From: Planctomycetota bacterium
GTDB lineage: Bacteria; Planctomycetota; MHYJ01; JACPRB01
Length of the DNA stretch: 25,128 bases
Assembly: GCA_016200125.1 (NCBI GenBank)
Contig: JACQFK010000149.1
Location: 1-25,128, forward strand
Direction: 5' to 3'
Both the position numbers and the translations under genes were made by a program. This document shows, piece after piece, positions 16,314 through 23,033 of this stretch. Under the pieces are notes generated by a model. That model did not search any database. It was given only the letters and a program-made list of their open reading frames with translations, and was not told where the DNA came from. The first letter of the stretch is position 1. The number at the start of each line of letters is the position of its first letter.

Positions 16314-17003
16314 CTATTTGAACTGACGCAGCAGGTCGATGAAATGCTTGATTTCTTCGTGGACCCGCTTGGACTGGGAGATCACGAGCACGCCGTTCGT
16401 CAGGGTGATCGTGGCGTTCGGATTCTCGTCCCAGGTCTTGTCGCCGGTGTTCTGCTTCACCATGTCGGTGATGAACTCCTCGGTGATCACGGAGCGGGGC
16501 TCGTCGATGGTGAACACGCCGCCGGCGAGCGGTCCGGCGCCGCCCTTCTGCGGCGAGACCAGCTCGACCTTGGGCCCGGCGAAATCCTGGATCTTGACCA
16601 GGAGATCGCGGACGTCATAGAGCTGCAGCGAGACCGCCTTGTCGACCTTTCCCTTGGGGACGACGAGGACCACGCCCTCTTTGTACATCGCCGTGAGTTC
16701 GCGGGAGCTCAGCACCAGCTTGAGGACGGACTTGAGGAGGAGGTCCTTGACCTTGAGGGTGACCTTGAGCTGCTCCTCCGACTGGTTCTTGTAGACCTCG
16801 GCGTCGACGATGATGTTGAGGCCGGTGAAGTCGCGGAGGAAGGCGATGGCTTCCTCGAGGCTCTGGTTGGCGAAGTCGACGCTGACCCGCATCGTGTTGA
16901 GCTTGTTGATGACCTCCGCCTTGCGCGGGTCGGTGGTCTCGGTGCCCCCCTCCTGGGCGAAGGCGGGAAGCGCCGTCAGGGCCGCGATCATCAGTGTCTT
17001 CAT
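16314..17003 (-). CDS. small exported STN/secretin-N-like domain protein
   Basis: A signal peptide (about residues 1-16, ending AFA) precedes a 213-residue mature protein. Residues 38-118 look like an STN/secretin N-terminal domain: VSVDFANQSLEEAIAFLRDFTGLNIIVDAEV ..., then VTLKVKDLLLKSVLKLVLSSRELTAMYKEGVVLVV. LQLYDVRDLL at about residue 127 is the join to a second secretin-N-like (N1/KH-like) module. There is no secretin beta-barrel, so it is a stand-alone periplasmic protein of a type seen in Planctomycetota. GGAGG sits four bases before the ATG at 17001-17003, so the long in-frame upstream extension is not used. Function unknown. Confidence 0.78.
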   Translation of the reverse strand: MKTLMIAALTALPAFAQEGGTETTDPRKAEVINKLNTMRVSVDFANQSLEEAIAFLRDFTGLNIIVDAEVYKNQSEEQLKVTLKVKDLLLKSVLKLVLSSRELTAMYKEGVVLVVPKGKVDKAVSLQLYDVRDLLVKIQDFAGPKVELVSPQKGGAGPLAGGVFTIDEPRSVITEEFITDMVKQNTGDKTWDENPNATITLTNGVLVISQSKRVHEEIKHFIDLLRQFK

Positions 17004-17227
17004 AAGTCCTCCGTCCCTTAGTCGCCGGAGGATCGCGGAGGTAAAAAAAGATATTCGAGAAATCAGGCGCGGCCCGAGCGGGGAGCGCGCGGAGGTCATC
17101 CCGGTGTTCTCGCTGGATCCTTCTTTACGACGGCGCCGGTGGGGCTGCGCGACGCCTATCCTCTCGGGTTGCCCGCGAGTTGGCTGCGCGTCCGCTTCCA
17201 GATTCTCGGGCACCGTCTCCAGCGGAC

Positions 17228-18022
17228 TCAGTGAGTCTTTCGCGTCAGCAGCGCCTCGGCTTCGTCCCGGCTCAACGATTTCAGCCCTTCCGCCCGCCGC
17301 CGATGCTTGTCATCCTTCAGAAGGGAGGTCCTCTCCATCAGGCAGGTCTGTCCGATGCCGGCCTCTTGCAACAGCAGCTGAAGATGGGGACTGCTGGTCG
17401 CCTTCGCATACTCCCATTCGTCCACCGTGATCGCCGTCATCGTGAGGACCTGGAAGTTTCCGGTATCGGTGGTGAACCAGCGGGGGCCCTGAAGATAGGG
17501 CCAGAAGAGCAGGGCGCGGATGTCGCCGTCGGCACGGACTCCCAGATCCTCGCCGAAGCCGACAAACCAGCTCTGGTTGCCCGATTTCTCGGTGTAGAGC
17601 CCGAAGGGGAAACGGTGACCGCAGCCCAGCGGCGAGGCCTTGACCGTGTAGCCCATCAGCTCCGCGAGAAACGAACCCGCCCAGTCCGCGGGCGAGGGCA
17701 GCAGGATCGCGAATTCGCGTCCGTGCCCGGAAAGGGCGGGACCCTGTTCGACGTCCCAGGGTCGGTCCTCCGGCTCGGCGGGTTGAGAGAGGCCCACGGT
17801 CACATAGGCCCAATCGTTCCTGCGTCCGGGCTGCGGCGGGCAAACTGCGACGCAGGCGCCAGGAATCAGAACTTCGTGGTCTCCGCTTCCGCACAGGGAA
17901 ATCGAGAGGACTTGATCCGGGGGGCACCCCGGGGGATGAGACGGTCCGAAGACCTCGGAGATCGCGTCCTCGCGTTCTTTGAGGGTCCGCTCAAACCACG
18001 CTTCGTAGTCTTCCTCGGCCAT
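17228..18022 (-). CDS. suppressor-of-fused (SUFU)-like domain protein
   Basis: A 264-residue cytoplasmic protein. The pattern EFAILLPSP followed by WAGSFLAELMGYTVKASPLGCGHRFPFGLY, then ALLFWPYLQGPRWFTTDTGNFQVLTMTAITVDEWEYAKATSSPHLQLLLQEAG, fits the SUFU domain family known from bacteria, where members are mostly uncharacterised and some act as immunity proteins against polymorphic toxins. No toxin is adjacent here, so an immunity role is not supported by context. The ATG at 18020-18022 lacks a strong ribosome site. The assignment rests on motif resemblance and needs a profile search. The gene ends at 17228 in a 13-base palindrome (17225-17237) that overlaps its stop codon. Confidence 0.6.
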   Translation of the reverse strand: MAEEDYEAWFERTLKEREDAISEVFGPSHPPGCPPDQVLSISLCGSGDHEVLIPGACVAVCPPQPGRRNDWAYVTVGLSQPAEPEDRPWDVEQGPALSGHGREFAILLPSPADWAGSFLAELMGYTVKASPLGCGHRFPFGLYTEKSGNQSWFVGFGEDLGVRADGDIRALLFWPYLQGPRWFTTDTGNFQVLTMTAITVDEWEYAKATSSPHLQLLLQEAGIGQTCLMERTSLLKDDKHRRRAEGLKSLSRDEAEALLTRKTH

Positions 18023-18216
18023 CCGGGAATTGTAAGGCGGTTTGCGGATAGTCGAAAGAAACGGGTGCCAGGAGGCGGGAAGGAGGGCTTTGAGCTTCGA
18101 AGCCTGCCCGCAAAGGGAGCGCGGAGATTTTCAACTGGAAGCAGGGAAGAAGACGCGACCGGCGACATCCCGGCGTTCCCAGGGGAGGTCGTCGGTTCGA
18201 ACCCGGGCGCCCGTCT
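18023..18216. other. intergenic stretch with a tRNA T-arm-like fragment
   Basis: No gene is visible in these 194 bases. At 18191-18207 the plus strand reads GTCGG-TTCGAAC-CCGGG, which looks like a tRNA T arm (four of five pairs), followed by CGCCCGT. A matching 5' half at normal tRNA distance is absent: the anticodon arm cannot be placed. It may be a chance resemblance or the 3' remnant of a tRNA. A hairpin-forming sequence (GCGGG ... CCCGC with GGCTT/AAGCC inside) lies at about 18076-18111. Confidence 0.2.
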
Positions 18217-18915
18217 CTAGTCCGGGACGGCTTCGATGAGGCCGGATTCCAGGCCGAGTCGGGCGCCGACGACGTGAATCTCGCCTTTTCTCACCCGCGG
18301 TTCCAGGATCGGGGTTGAGGCGCGAAGCTGCTCGACGACCGCCTTGACGTTCGCTCGAACCGCCCCTTCCAGCGGAGTCGGCGAGGTCCCCGGGTAGCCG
18401 CTCGTCTTGACCGTCACTCTCCGGAGCATCTCGTTCAGGTGCCCTTCGTGCGCTTCGCCCTTCAGTGCCGCCTCGACCGCTCCGCAGCGCTCATGCCCCA
18501 GCACGAGGACGAGTTTCACCCCCAGATGCTCGACGGCGTACTCGATGCTGGCCAGCGTTTCAGGACAGACGACGTTCCCGATCACCCGGATGACGAATAG
18601 GTCGCCGATCCCCTGGTCAAAGGCGATTTCCGGCGATACGCGCGAGTCCGAGCAGGTCAAGACGGCCGCCTTGGGATGCTGCCCGGAGGCGACTTCCTTC
18701 CGTCGCGCCCGATCCTGCCGGGGATGCAGACTGGATCCCTCCCGGTAGCGCCGATTGCCCTCCTGGAGCCCGTCCCAGATCGATAGAGCCGTCGGCTCGG
18801 CTCCCTCGCCTTCGCCCCCGGGTCCTGCGGGAGTGCAGGCGGAGGCCGCCGCGAGAAGGAGTCCGATCAGCCCCCGGACGGCAGCCAGGGTCCCCGCGAC
18901 GCGAATGGGGTTCAT
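18217..18915 (-). CDS. beta-carbonic anhydrase, lipoprotein
   Basis: This 232-residue enzyme interconverts CO2 and bicarbonate. The zinc-site motifs of beta-carbonic anhydrases are all present: CSDSR (Cys88, Asp90, Arg92) and GHERCGAV (His141, Cys144), plus FVIRVIGNVV and a C-terminal VVGARLGLESGLI. The N-terminus is a lipoprotein signal ending in Cys27 (AAASAC), so it is predicted to be anchored in the periplasm, whereas most bacterial beta-class enzymes are cytoplasmic. Its ATG overlaps the stop of the upstream small gene by four bases (ATGA), indicating translational coupling. It is the last gene of the leftward ACT operon driven by a sigma-54 promoter. Together with the divergently grouped SulP transporter this points to inorganic-carbon handling. 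Confidence 0.92.
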   Translation of the reverse strand: MNPIRVAGTLAAVRGLIGLLLAAASACTPAGPGGEGEGAEPTALSIWDGLQEGNRRYREGSSLHPRQDRARRKEVASGQHPKAAVLTCSDSRVSPEIAFDQGIGDLFVIRVIGNVVCPETLASIEYAVEHLGVKLVLVLGHERCGAVEAALKGEAHEGHLNEMLRRVTVKTSGYPGTSPTPLEGAVRANVKAVVEQLRASTPILEPRVRKGEIHVVGARLGLESGLIEAVPD

Positions 18916-19133
18916 GAGGCGTCCTTTCCGACGCAGCGGGAAAGATGGGCGATCTGCAACTCCGGGCTCAGCTCGATGCCTGAGATCCGGATGGCGGAAA
19001 ACCCGGATCCCTTCTCCGCGTTTCCCTCGGCGATGCGCATGCAGATGAAGCATTTCCCGGCATTGGCGCGCGCCCGGTCGAGCCAGACACTGACGAGGTT
19101 GAAGTTCACCTCGGTGGCCGGGTCTTCATTCAT
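18912..19133 (-). CDS. 73-residue hypothetical protein in the carbonic-anhydrase operon
   Basis: Its ATG overlaps the end of the ACT-like gene upstream by eight bases, and its TGA overlaps the carbonic-anhydrase ATG by four. It is therefore fully embedded in a coupled operon, the strongest evidence that it is real. The product has no signal peptide. It contains KCFICMRIAEG (a CxxC-like CFIC) and a later single cysteine (LSRC), separated by the moderately hydrophobic stretch GFSAIRISGIELSPELQIAHL. I do not recognise a family; the CFIC/LSRC cysteines could bind metal or be redox active, which is speculative. Confidence 0.65.
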   Translation of the reverse strand: MNEDPATEVNFNLVSVWLDRARANAGKCFICMRIAEGNAEKGSGFSAIRISGIELSPELQIAHLSRCVGKDAS

Positions 19134-19413
19134 GACGTCTCTCTTCCATCGGCTTCCGATCGGCCACCGACATGCCGAGCGTCACGGACAGAACCTCGAC
19201 ACCCGGGAGCCCGCCGAGAGCGCCCACGATCTGGTCGAGGACGGAATCCCGGGGAAAGGCAAGGGAGAAGGAGTGCTCCCGGCGTCCGTTCGGAGAGGTG
19301 CGGCGTTGGATTTCCTCCACCCGGGCGCCGAACCGGGTGATGATCGATTGCACCCGTCCCTCGACGAAACGGTCTCCCTGGATCCTCACCCGAAGCTCTC
19401 CCCGCGAGGCCAT
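19126..19413 (-). CDS. ACT-like regulatory domain protein (third of three)
   Basis: A 95-residue stand-alone protein. The order of secondary structure implied by ELRVRIQGDRFVEGRVQSIITRFGARVEEIQRRT ... EHSFSLAFPRDSVLDQIVGALGGLPGVEVLSV is beta-alpha-beta-beta-alpha-beta, the ferredoxin-like ACT fold. The final LxxLPGVexLSV is the most typical part. ACT domains bind small ligands, usually amino acids, and dimerise. The ligand here is unknown. GGGAG lies six bases upstream of the ATG. It overlaps the following 73-residue gene by eight bases. The first 20 residues lack the classic glycine ACT ligand motif (DxPGxL), so fold is more certain than function. Confidence 0.7.
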   Translation of the reverse strand: MASRGELRVRIQGDRFVEGRVQSIITRFGARVEEIQRRTSPNGRREHSFSLAFPRDSVLDQIVGALGGLPGVEVLSVTLGMSVADRKPMEERRHE

Positions 19414-19481
19414 TCCACACTCCCTTCATCATCCAAGGACCCGAGGATGCGGGCGCCCGCGCCACCCAAGATCGGAATCGG

Positions 19482-19715
19482 CTAGACCGATCCGATCAGG
19501 GCAACCCCCGGGATCCGCCCCACCGAATCGAGGATGGTCCTCCGCAGGGCCTCGGATCCGAAGGACACCACGATCTCCGTCTCGCTCATCCCGCGCAGTT
19601 CCCGCTTGAGCCGCTGCTGCTCGACCTTGCCCCCGGCGGCCCTGACGGAGTCGGCGATCCGCTTGCCGATCCCCTTCTTGTCCGTGGTCAGCAGCCGCAG
19701 GGTCATCTCCTGCAT
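19482..19715 (-). CDS. ACT-like regulatory domain protein (second of three)
   Basis: A 77-residue protein consisting of one ACT-like domain: MTLRLLTTDKKGIGKRIADSVRAAGGKVEQQRLKRELRGMSETEIVVSF and ALRRTILDSVGRIPGVALIGSV. KKGIGKRIADSVRAAGG corresponds to the ACT ligand loop and first helix. The ATG at 19713-19715 is chosen over the upstream TTG (19733) because AGAAGG lies about seven bases before it. It is the middle gene of three similar small proteins, with gaps of 38 and 68 bases to its neighbours. It probably forms homo- or hetero-oligomers with the other two; this is inferred from fold and proximity only. Confidence 0.72.
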   Translation of the reverse strand: MQEMTLRLLTTDKKGIGKRIADSVRAAGGKVEQQRLKRELRGMSETEIVVSFGSEALRRTILDSVGRIPGVALIGSV

Positions 19716-19753
19716 TCGAAGCCTTCTCTCCAAGGCCGCCGGCGCTCGGACCT

Positions 19754-20023
19754 CTAGGCCCGACGCCGGTCCGGCACCTCTTCAGGGTCGGTCACCGCCA
19801 TCACTCCGACACCTCGAAGACTTTCCACCGCGCGCAGGACGGCCGGCAGCTCGTTGCGATGGCGAATCAGGAAGGTCACGTAGTGCTCCTGGGCCTCCGA
19901 TGAGGTCCTTTTGCATTCACTCTCGCGGATGCTGCCTCCGGCCCTGGAGATCACCCCGGTGACTCGGTCTGCGAACACCGGATGGTCGTCGCTGAACACA
20001 ATCAGCTTCACGAGATACTGCAT
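19754..20023 (-). CDS. ACT-like regulatory domain protein (first of three)
   Basis: An 89-residue protein, first gene of the leftward operon. MQYLVKLIVFSDDHPVFADRVTGVISRAGGSIRESECKR ... EHYVTFLIRHRNELPAVLRAVESLRGVGVMAV follows the ACT-domain pattern, most like the RelA/SpoT- or malic-enzyme-type ACT domains: DDHPVFADRVTGVISRAGG matches the ligand loop and first helix, and the last strand reads VGVMAV. A PII-like protein was considered because of the same general fold and carbon-related context, but PII T-loop and phosphate motifs are absent. The sigma-54 promoter lies about 58 bases upstream of the start codon. A GGAGG sits 14 bases before the ATG, longer than ideal, so translation may be weak. 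Confidence 0.72.
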   Translation of the reverse strand: MQYLVKLIVFSDDHPVFADRVTGVISRAGGSIRESECKRTSSEAQEHYVTFLIRHRNELPAVLRAVESLRGVGVMAVTDPEEVPDRRRA

Positions 20024-20092
20024 GGCGCGTGCGGATCCTCCATACCCCGGGACGGGGGCAGCTGCGATCGACCCTTTGAAGGTTGGGACAAC

Positions 20093-20108
20093 GCAAAGCT
20101 CTTGCCAA
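20093..20108 (-). promoter_or_regulatory. sigma-54 promoter of the ACT/carbonic-anhydrase operon
   Basis: On the minus strand the sequence is TTGGCAAGAGCTTTGC. The GG of the -24 element and the GC of the -12 element are separated by exactly ten bases, as sigma-54 promoters require, and TTGGCA...TTGC matches the consensus. The predicted start is near 20081, giving a leader of about 58 bases before the first ACT-like gene. An NtrC-type activator is encoded next door. Confidence 0.75.
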
Positions 20109-20131
20109 GCTCAACCCAATCAACGATTGTA

Positions 20132-20201
20132 AGTACCTATGTACTAATATCTTAGTGGCCTGCCACTTGGGGGCGACAAGGGGATATGCAACTTTTTGCA
20201 T
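20132..20201. promoter_or_regulatory. AT-rich divergent control region with three inverted repeats
   Basis: Between the ACT operon and the ntrB-like gene is an unusually AT-rich stretch with three short inverted repeats: AGTAC-CTAT-GTACT (20132-20145), AGTGGC-CT-GCCACT (20154-20167) and ATGCAA-CTTT-TTGCAT (20186-20201). They lie about 51 to 120 bases upstream of the predicted sigma-54 start site near 20081, the usual range for activator binding. The third contains the TGCAAC-N4-TGCA motif shared with the SulP promoter region. No convincing sigma-70 promoter was found for the ntrB-like gene. Confidence 0.45.
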
Positions 20202-20265
20202 TACGAACGCTGATTTTTGCGGATCCACCGTTGACGAAACGCCCTCTTCCGCCTAGATTGATGGG

Positions 20266-21555
20266 GTGTTCCGGGCCGAAGGACGCCCCCCGTTCATCGA
20301 GCGACGCTGGATTGGTTTGGGCCTGCCTGCCGTCTTTGCGCTGGCGACTCTGCTCTCGCTCCTCCTCCTCTGGGATATCGCCCGGGAGCGTCCCAGCCGG
20401 CATGACGTCATCATTCTGGGACTTCTTCTCTTCGTCCTTGCCCTGACGGGCTCCGCGCTCTTCCTTGTGTATCGAGCCCTGTCGGAGACGCGGAAGAATC
20501 TGACCTACGTCAAACTCTACGCGTACGACATCCTCCAGAGTCTTTCGATCGGGGTGATTACGAGCGACCTGGCCGGGGCGATCACCAACACGAATGAGCG
20601 GGCGAAGTCCCTGGCCGGGTTGGGAGAAGACAGCGTGCGGCGGCCCTATCGCGAGGTTCTCGGACACGCCCCCGTCCTGACCGAGGCTTTTGGACGCCTG
20701 ATCGAGCGGGGGGAGGAATACGGCGGCCTGGATGTCGAACTGGGGCTGCGGGACAAGAAGCTCACGCTCCGGCTGGAGGGTCGATTCCTGCTGAGCGACA
20801 ACGGAGAGCGGATCGGAGCCCTCCTCCAGATCCAGGATGTATCGCAGCTCAAGTTCCTCGACCAGGAAATGCGCCGAACGGAGAACCTGGCGAGCCTCGG
20901 GACCCTGGTGGCCGGCATCGCCCACGAGATCAAGAATCCGCTGGCGGCGCTCGCGATCAACGCCCAGCTGCTGGAGGAGGCCGTCCCCCGCGAATCGTCC
21001 GGAGCCAAGGCGAACAAGTACCTGGGCGTCATCCTCTCGGAGATCAAACGGCTCCAGGGCATCGTCGACCAGTACGTTTCCCTCGCGCGTCCCCGTTCGA
21101 TTGAACGCGCCCCGGCGTCGCTCGAACAGATCCTGGATGGCATCCTCGCCCTGGTCGAGCCTGAATGCCGGAAAAGGAAGATCGCCGTCGCCCGCGAAAA
21201 CTTCTCCCCCACCCCCGTCCGATACCTCCTGGACGAGGGGCAGATCCAACAGGCGCTTCTCAATCTGGTCATCAATGCCATCCAGGCGATGGACGGGGGA
21301 GGCGCCCTCACCTGCCGGGTGGGAAGAGCGGGGGCGTTCATCACGTGCGACATCGCGGATACCGGTCCGGGGATTCCGCCCGAGGTCCGGGAAAGGATGT
21401 TCGATCTCTTCTACACCACGCGGCAGGGGGGCACGGGGTTGGGACTCTATCTCACGCAGCGCATCGTCGCGGAACACAGGGGGTATATCGAAGTCAAGAC
21501 CTGTTCGGCCGGGACCACCTTCGTCGTCGCGCTGCCCGCGGAGAGCCTCGCATGA
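20266..21555 (+). CDS. NtrB-like sensor histidine kinase, membrane bound
   Basis: A 429-residue sensor kinase. Two transmembrane helices lie at about residues 16-36 and 48-68 with almost no periplasmic loop, then a coiled connector and a PAS domain (about 85-190). The HisKA domain has GIAHEIKNPLAAL, phosphoacceptor His220. The HATPase domain has LLNLVINAIQAMDGGG (N box), DTGPGIPPE (G1) and TTRQGGTGLGL (G2). It presumably phosphorylates the NtrC-type regulator, with which it overlaps by four bases (ATGA), so both are co-translated. Start is GTG 20266: the in-frame TAG at 20254-20256 excludes any longer product. The short periplasmic loop suggests sensing inside the membrane or cytoplasm, possibly through PAS; the signal is unknown. 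Confidence 0.9.
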   Translation: MFRAEGRPPFIERRWIGLGLPAVFALATLLSLLLLWDIARERPSRHDVIILGLLLFVLALTGSALFLVYRALSETRKNLTYVKLYAYDILQSLSIGVITSDLAGAITNTNERAKSLAGLGEDSVRRPYREVLGHAPVLTEAFGRLIERGEEYGGLDVELGLRDKKLTLRLEGRFLLSDNGERIGALLQIQDVSQLKFLDQEMRRTENLASLGTLVAGIAHEIKNPLAALAINAQLLEEAVPRESSGAKANKYLGVILSEIKRLQGIVDQYVSLARPRSIERAPASLEQILDGILALVEPECRKRKIAVARENFSPTPVRYLLDEGQIQQALLNLVINAIQAMDGGGALTCRVGRAGAFITCDIADTGPGIPPEVRERMFDLFYTTRQGGTGLGLYLTQRIVAEHRGYIEVKTCSAGTTFVVALPAESLA

Positions 21556-22907
21556 ACATCCTGGAGAAGGTGAAGATCCTCATCGTCGACGACGAGCCGA
21601 ACGTCCGAAACGGGCTCAAGGAGGCGATCGACGTCCCGGAGTACGACATCGATACCGTCCCGGACGGCGAGTCCGCCCTCCGGCGGCTGGGCCGCGACAA
21701 GTATGATGTCGTCGTCACGGATCTCCGCATGCCCGGCGCGGTCGACGGCTTCGACGTGCTCCGCGAGGCCAGGCAGCGGGATCCGGACACGGCCGTCATC
21801 GTCATCACCGCCCACGGCACGCTCGAAGGCGCCGTCGAGGCCATGAAGATGGGGGCACAGGATTTCCTGCCGAAGCCCCTGGACATCAAGCATTTTCGGG
21901 TGCTCATCCAGAAAGCCGTGGCGAACCTGAACATCGTCCTCGAGAACCGGGAACTCCGCGCCCGGCTCAAGCTCCAGCAGGGGGGGCAGGTGATCCTGGC
22001 CACCAGCGCCGCCATGCGCCGGGTGCTCGACGCCCTGATTCAAGTCGCCCCCAGCCACGCCACGGTGCTTCTCCAGGGGGAAAGCGGAACAGGCAAGGAG
22101 CTCGCCGCCCGAGTGCTCCATGAGCACAGTCCGCGGAAGGAGAAACCCTTCGTCACGATCAACTGCGGTGCGCTGCCGGAGACCCTCTTCGAAAGCGAAA
22201 TGTTCGGGCACGAGGCCGGCGCCTTCACGGGCGCGTCGCATTCGAAGAAGGGGGTTTTCGAGCAGGCCGACGGAGGCACGCTGTTCCTGGACGAGATTAC
22301 GGAGATTCCCGAAAAGAACCAGGTGGACCTCCTGCGCGCCATCCAGGAAGGAGAGATCCGGAAAGTCGGATCGGACCATCCCCTCAAGATCGACGTCCGC
22401 ATCATCGCAGCCACCAACCGCGACGCCAAGGCGCTGGTCGCCGAAGGCAAGTTCAGGGAGGACCTCTACTACCGCTTGAGCGTGATTCCGATCGCCATGC
22501 CGCCGCTCCGCGAACGCCGCGAGGATATCCCGCCGCTGACCGAGCTGTTCATGAAGGAATTCGCACTTGCTTACGGCAAGCGGCCCAAAGCCCTAACCCC
22601 TTCTGCCGTCGAGACGCTCTGCTCCTACTACTGGCCGGGAAACATCCGCCAATTGCGCAACATGATCGAGCGGCTGGTCATCACCTGCCCCGGGGACATG
22701 ATCGCCGCCAAGGACCTGCCCCCGGAAATCCGGTCGACTCCCCGTCCTCCCACCCTCAAACTCAGCGACAACCTGGAACGCGTGGAGCGGGAAGTGATCG
22801 CTCGGGCGCTCGACGAGGTCGATGGACACCGCGAGAAAGCTGCGGAAATCCTCGGCATCAGCATCCGAACTCTCCACTATAAGCTCAAGCAGCTCAAGCT
22901 CACCTGA
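21552..22907 (+). CDS. NtrC-type sigma-54 response regulator
   Basis: A 451-residue bacterial enhancer-binding protein. The receiver domain has the acidic pair Asp13-Asp14, phosphoacceptor Asp57 in VVVTDLRMPG and the PKPLD lysine. The AAA+ domain has GESGTGKE (Walker A, 176-183), a GAFTGA loop at 223-228 that contacts sigma-54, TLFLDEI (Walker B) and EDLYYRLSVIPI with arginine finger residues. The C-terminal Fis-type helix-turn-helix reads REKAAEILGISIRTLHYKLKQ. All parts needed to activate sigma-54 promoters are intact. It is preceded by GGAG about eight bases before the ATG and overlaps the kinase gene. Two sigma-54 promoters lie just to the left and right of this pair, so both are likely targets. 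Confidence 0.93.
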   Translation: MNILEKVKILIVDDEPNVRNGLKEAIDVPEYDIDTVPDGESALRRLGRDKYDVVVTDLRMPGAVDGFDVLREARQRDPDTAVIVITAHGTLEGAVEAMKMGAQDFLPKPLDIKHFRVLIQKAVANLNIVLENRELRARLKLQQGGQVILATSAAMRRVLDALIQVAPSHATVLLQGESGTGKELAARVLHEHSPRKEKPFVTINCGALPETLFESEMFGHEAGAFTGASHSKKGVFEQADGGTLFLDEITEIPEKNQVDLLRAIQEGEIRKVGSDHPLKIDVRIIAATNRDAKALVAEGKFREDLYYRLSVIPIAMPPLRERREDIPPLTELFMKEFALAYGKRPKALTPSAVETLCSYYWPGNIRQLRNMIERLVITCPGDMIAAKDLPPEIRSTPRPPTLKLSDNLERVEREVIARALDEVDGHREKAAEILGISIRTLHYKLKQLKLT

Positions 22908-22910
22908 TCC

Positions 22911-22924
22911 TGCAACCCACTGCA
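22911..22924. promoter_or_regulatory. candidate activator site TGCAAC-N4-TGCA upstream of the SulP gene
   Basis: TGCAACCCACTGCA here and TGCAACTTTTTGCA at 20187-20200 share ten of fourteen positions, including both outer TGCA blocks. They lie respectively about 136-149 and 106-119 bases upstream of the predicted starts of the two sigma-54 promoters. This is the best common candidate for the NtrC-like protein binding site, but it rests on two copies only. Confidence 0.4.
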
Positions 22925-22942
22925 GATTCCGGCCGGCTAATC

Positions 22943-22964
22943 CGGCGGAGTCGAGACTCCGCCG
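22943..22964. repeat. perfect inverted repeat between the ntrC-like and SulP genes
   Basis: Ten-base arms CGGCGGAGTC and GACTCCGCCG flank a two-base centre. Two readings fit: a hairpin terminator for the kinase/regulator transcript (but no T-tract follows), or an activator binding site, as its centre is about 106 bases upstream of the predicted SulP start near 23060. Confidence 0.5.
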
Positions 22965-23033
22965 CCTGCCTCGTCCTACTCCCTTGCCCCGAGGGGGTTA
23001 AGGAGGGAGCCCTGCTGGACATTCCCTCAAGGG

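Noticed and set aside
20152..21477. 441-codon minus-strand frame opposite the histidine kinase gene
   Set aside because: It runs through the divergent control region and antisense to the kinase, without domains or ribosome site.
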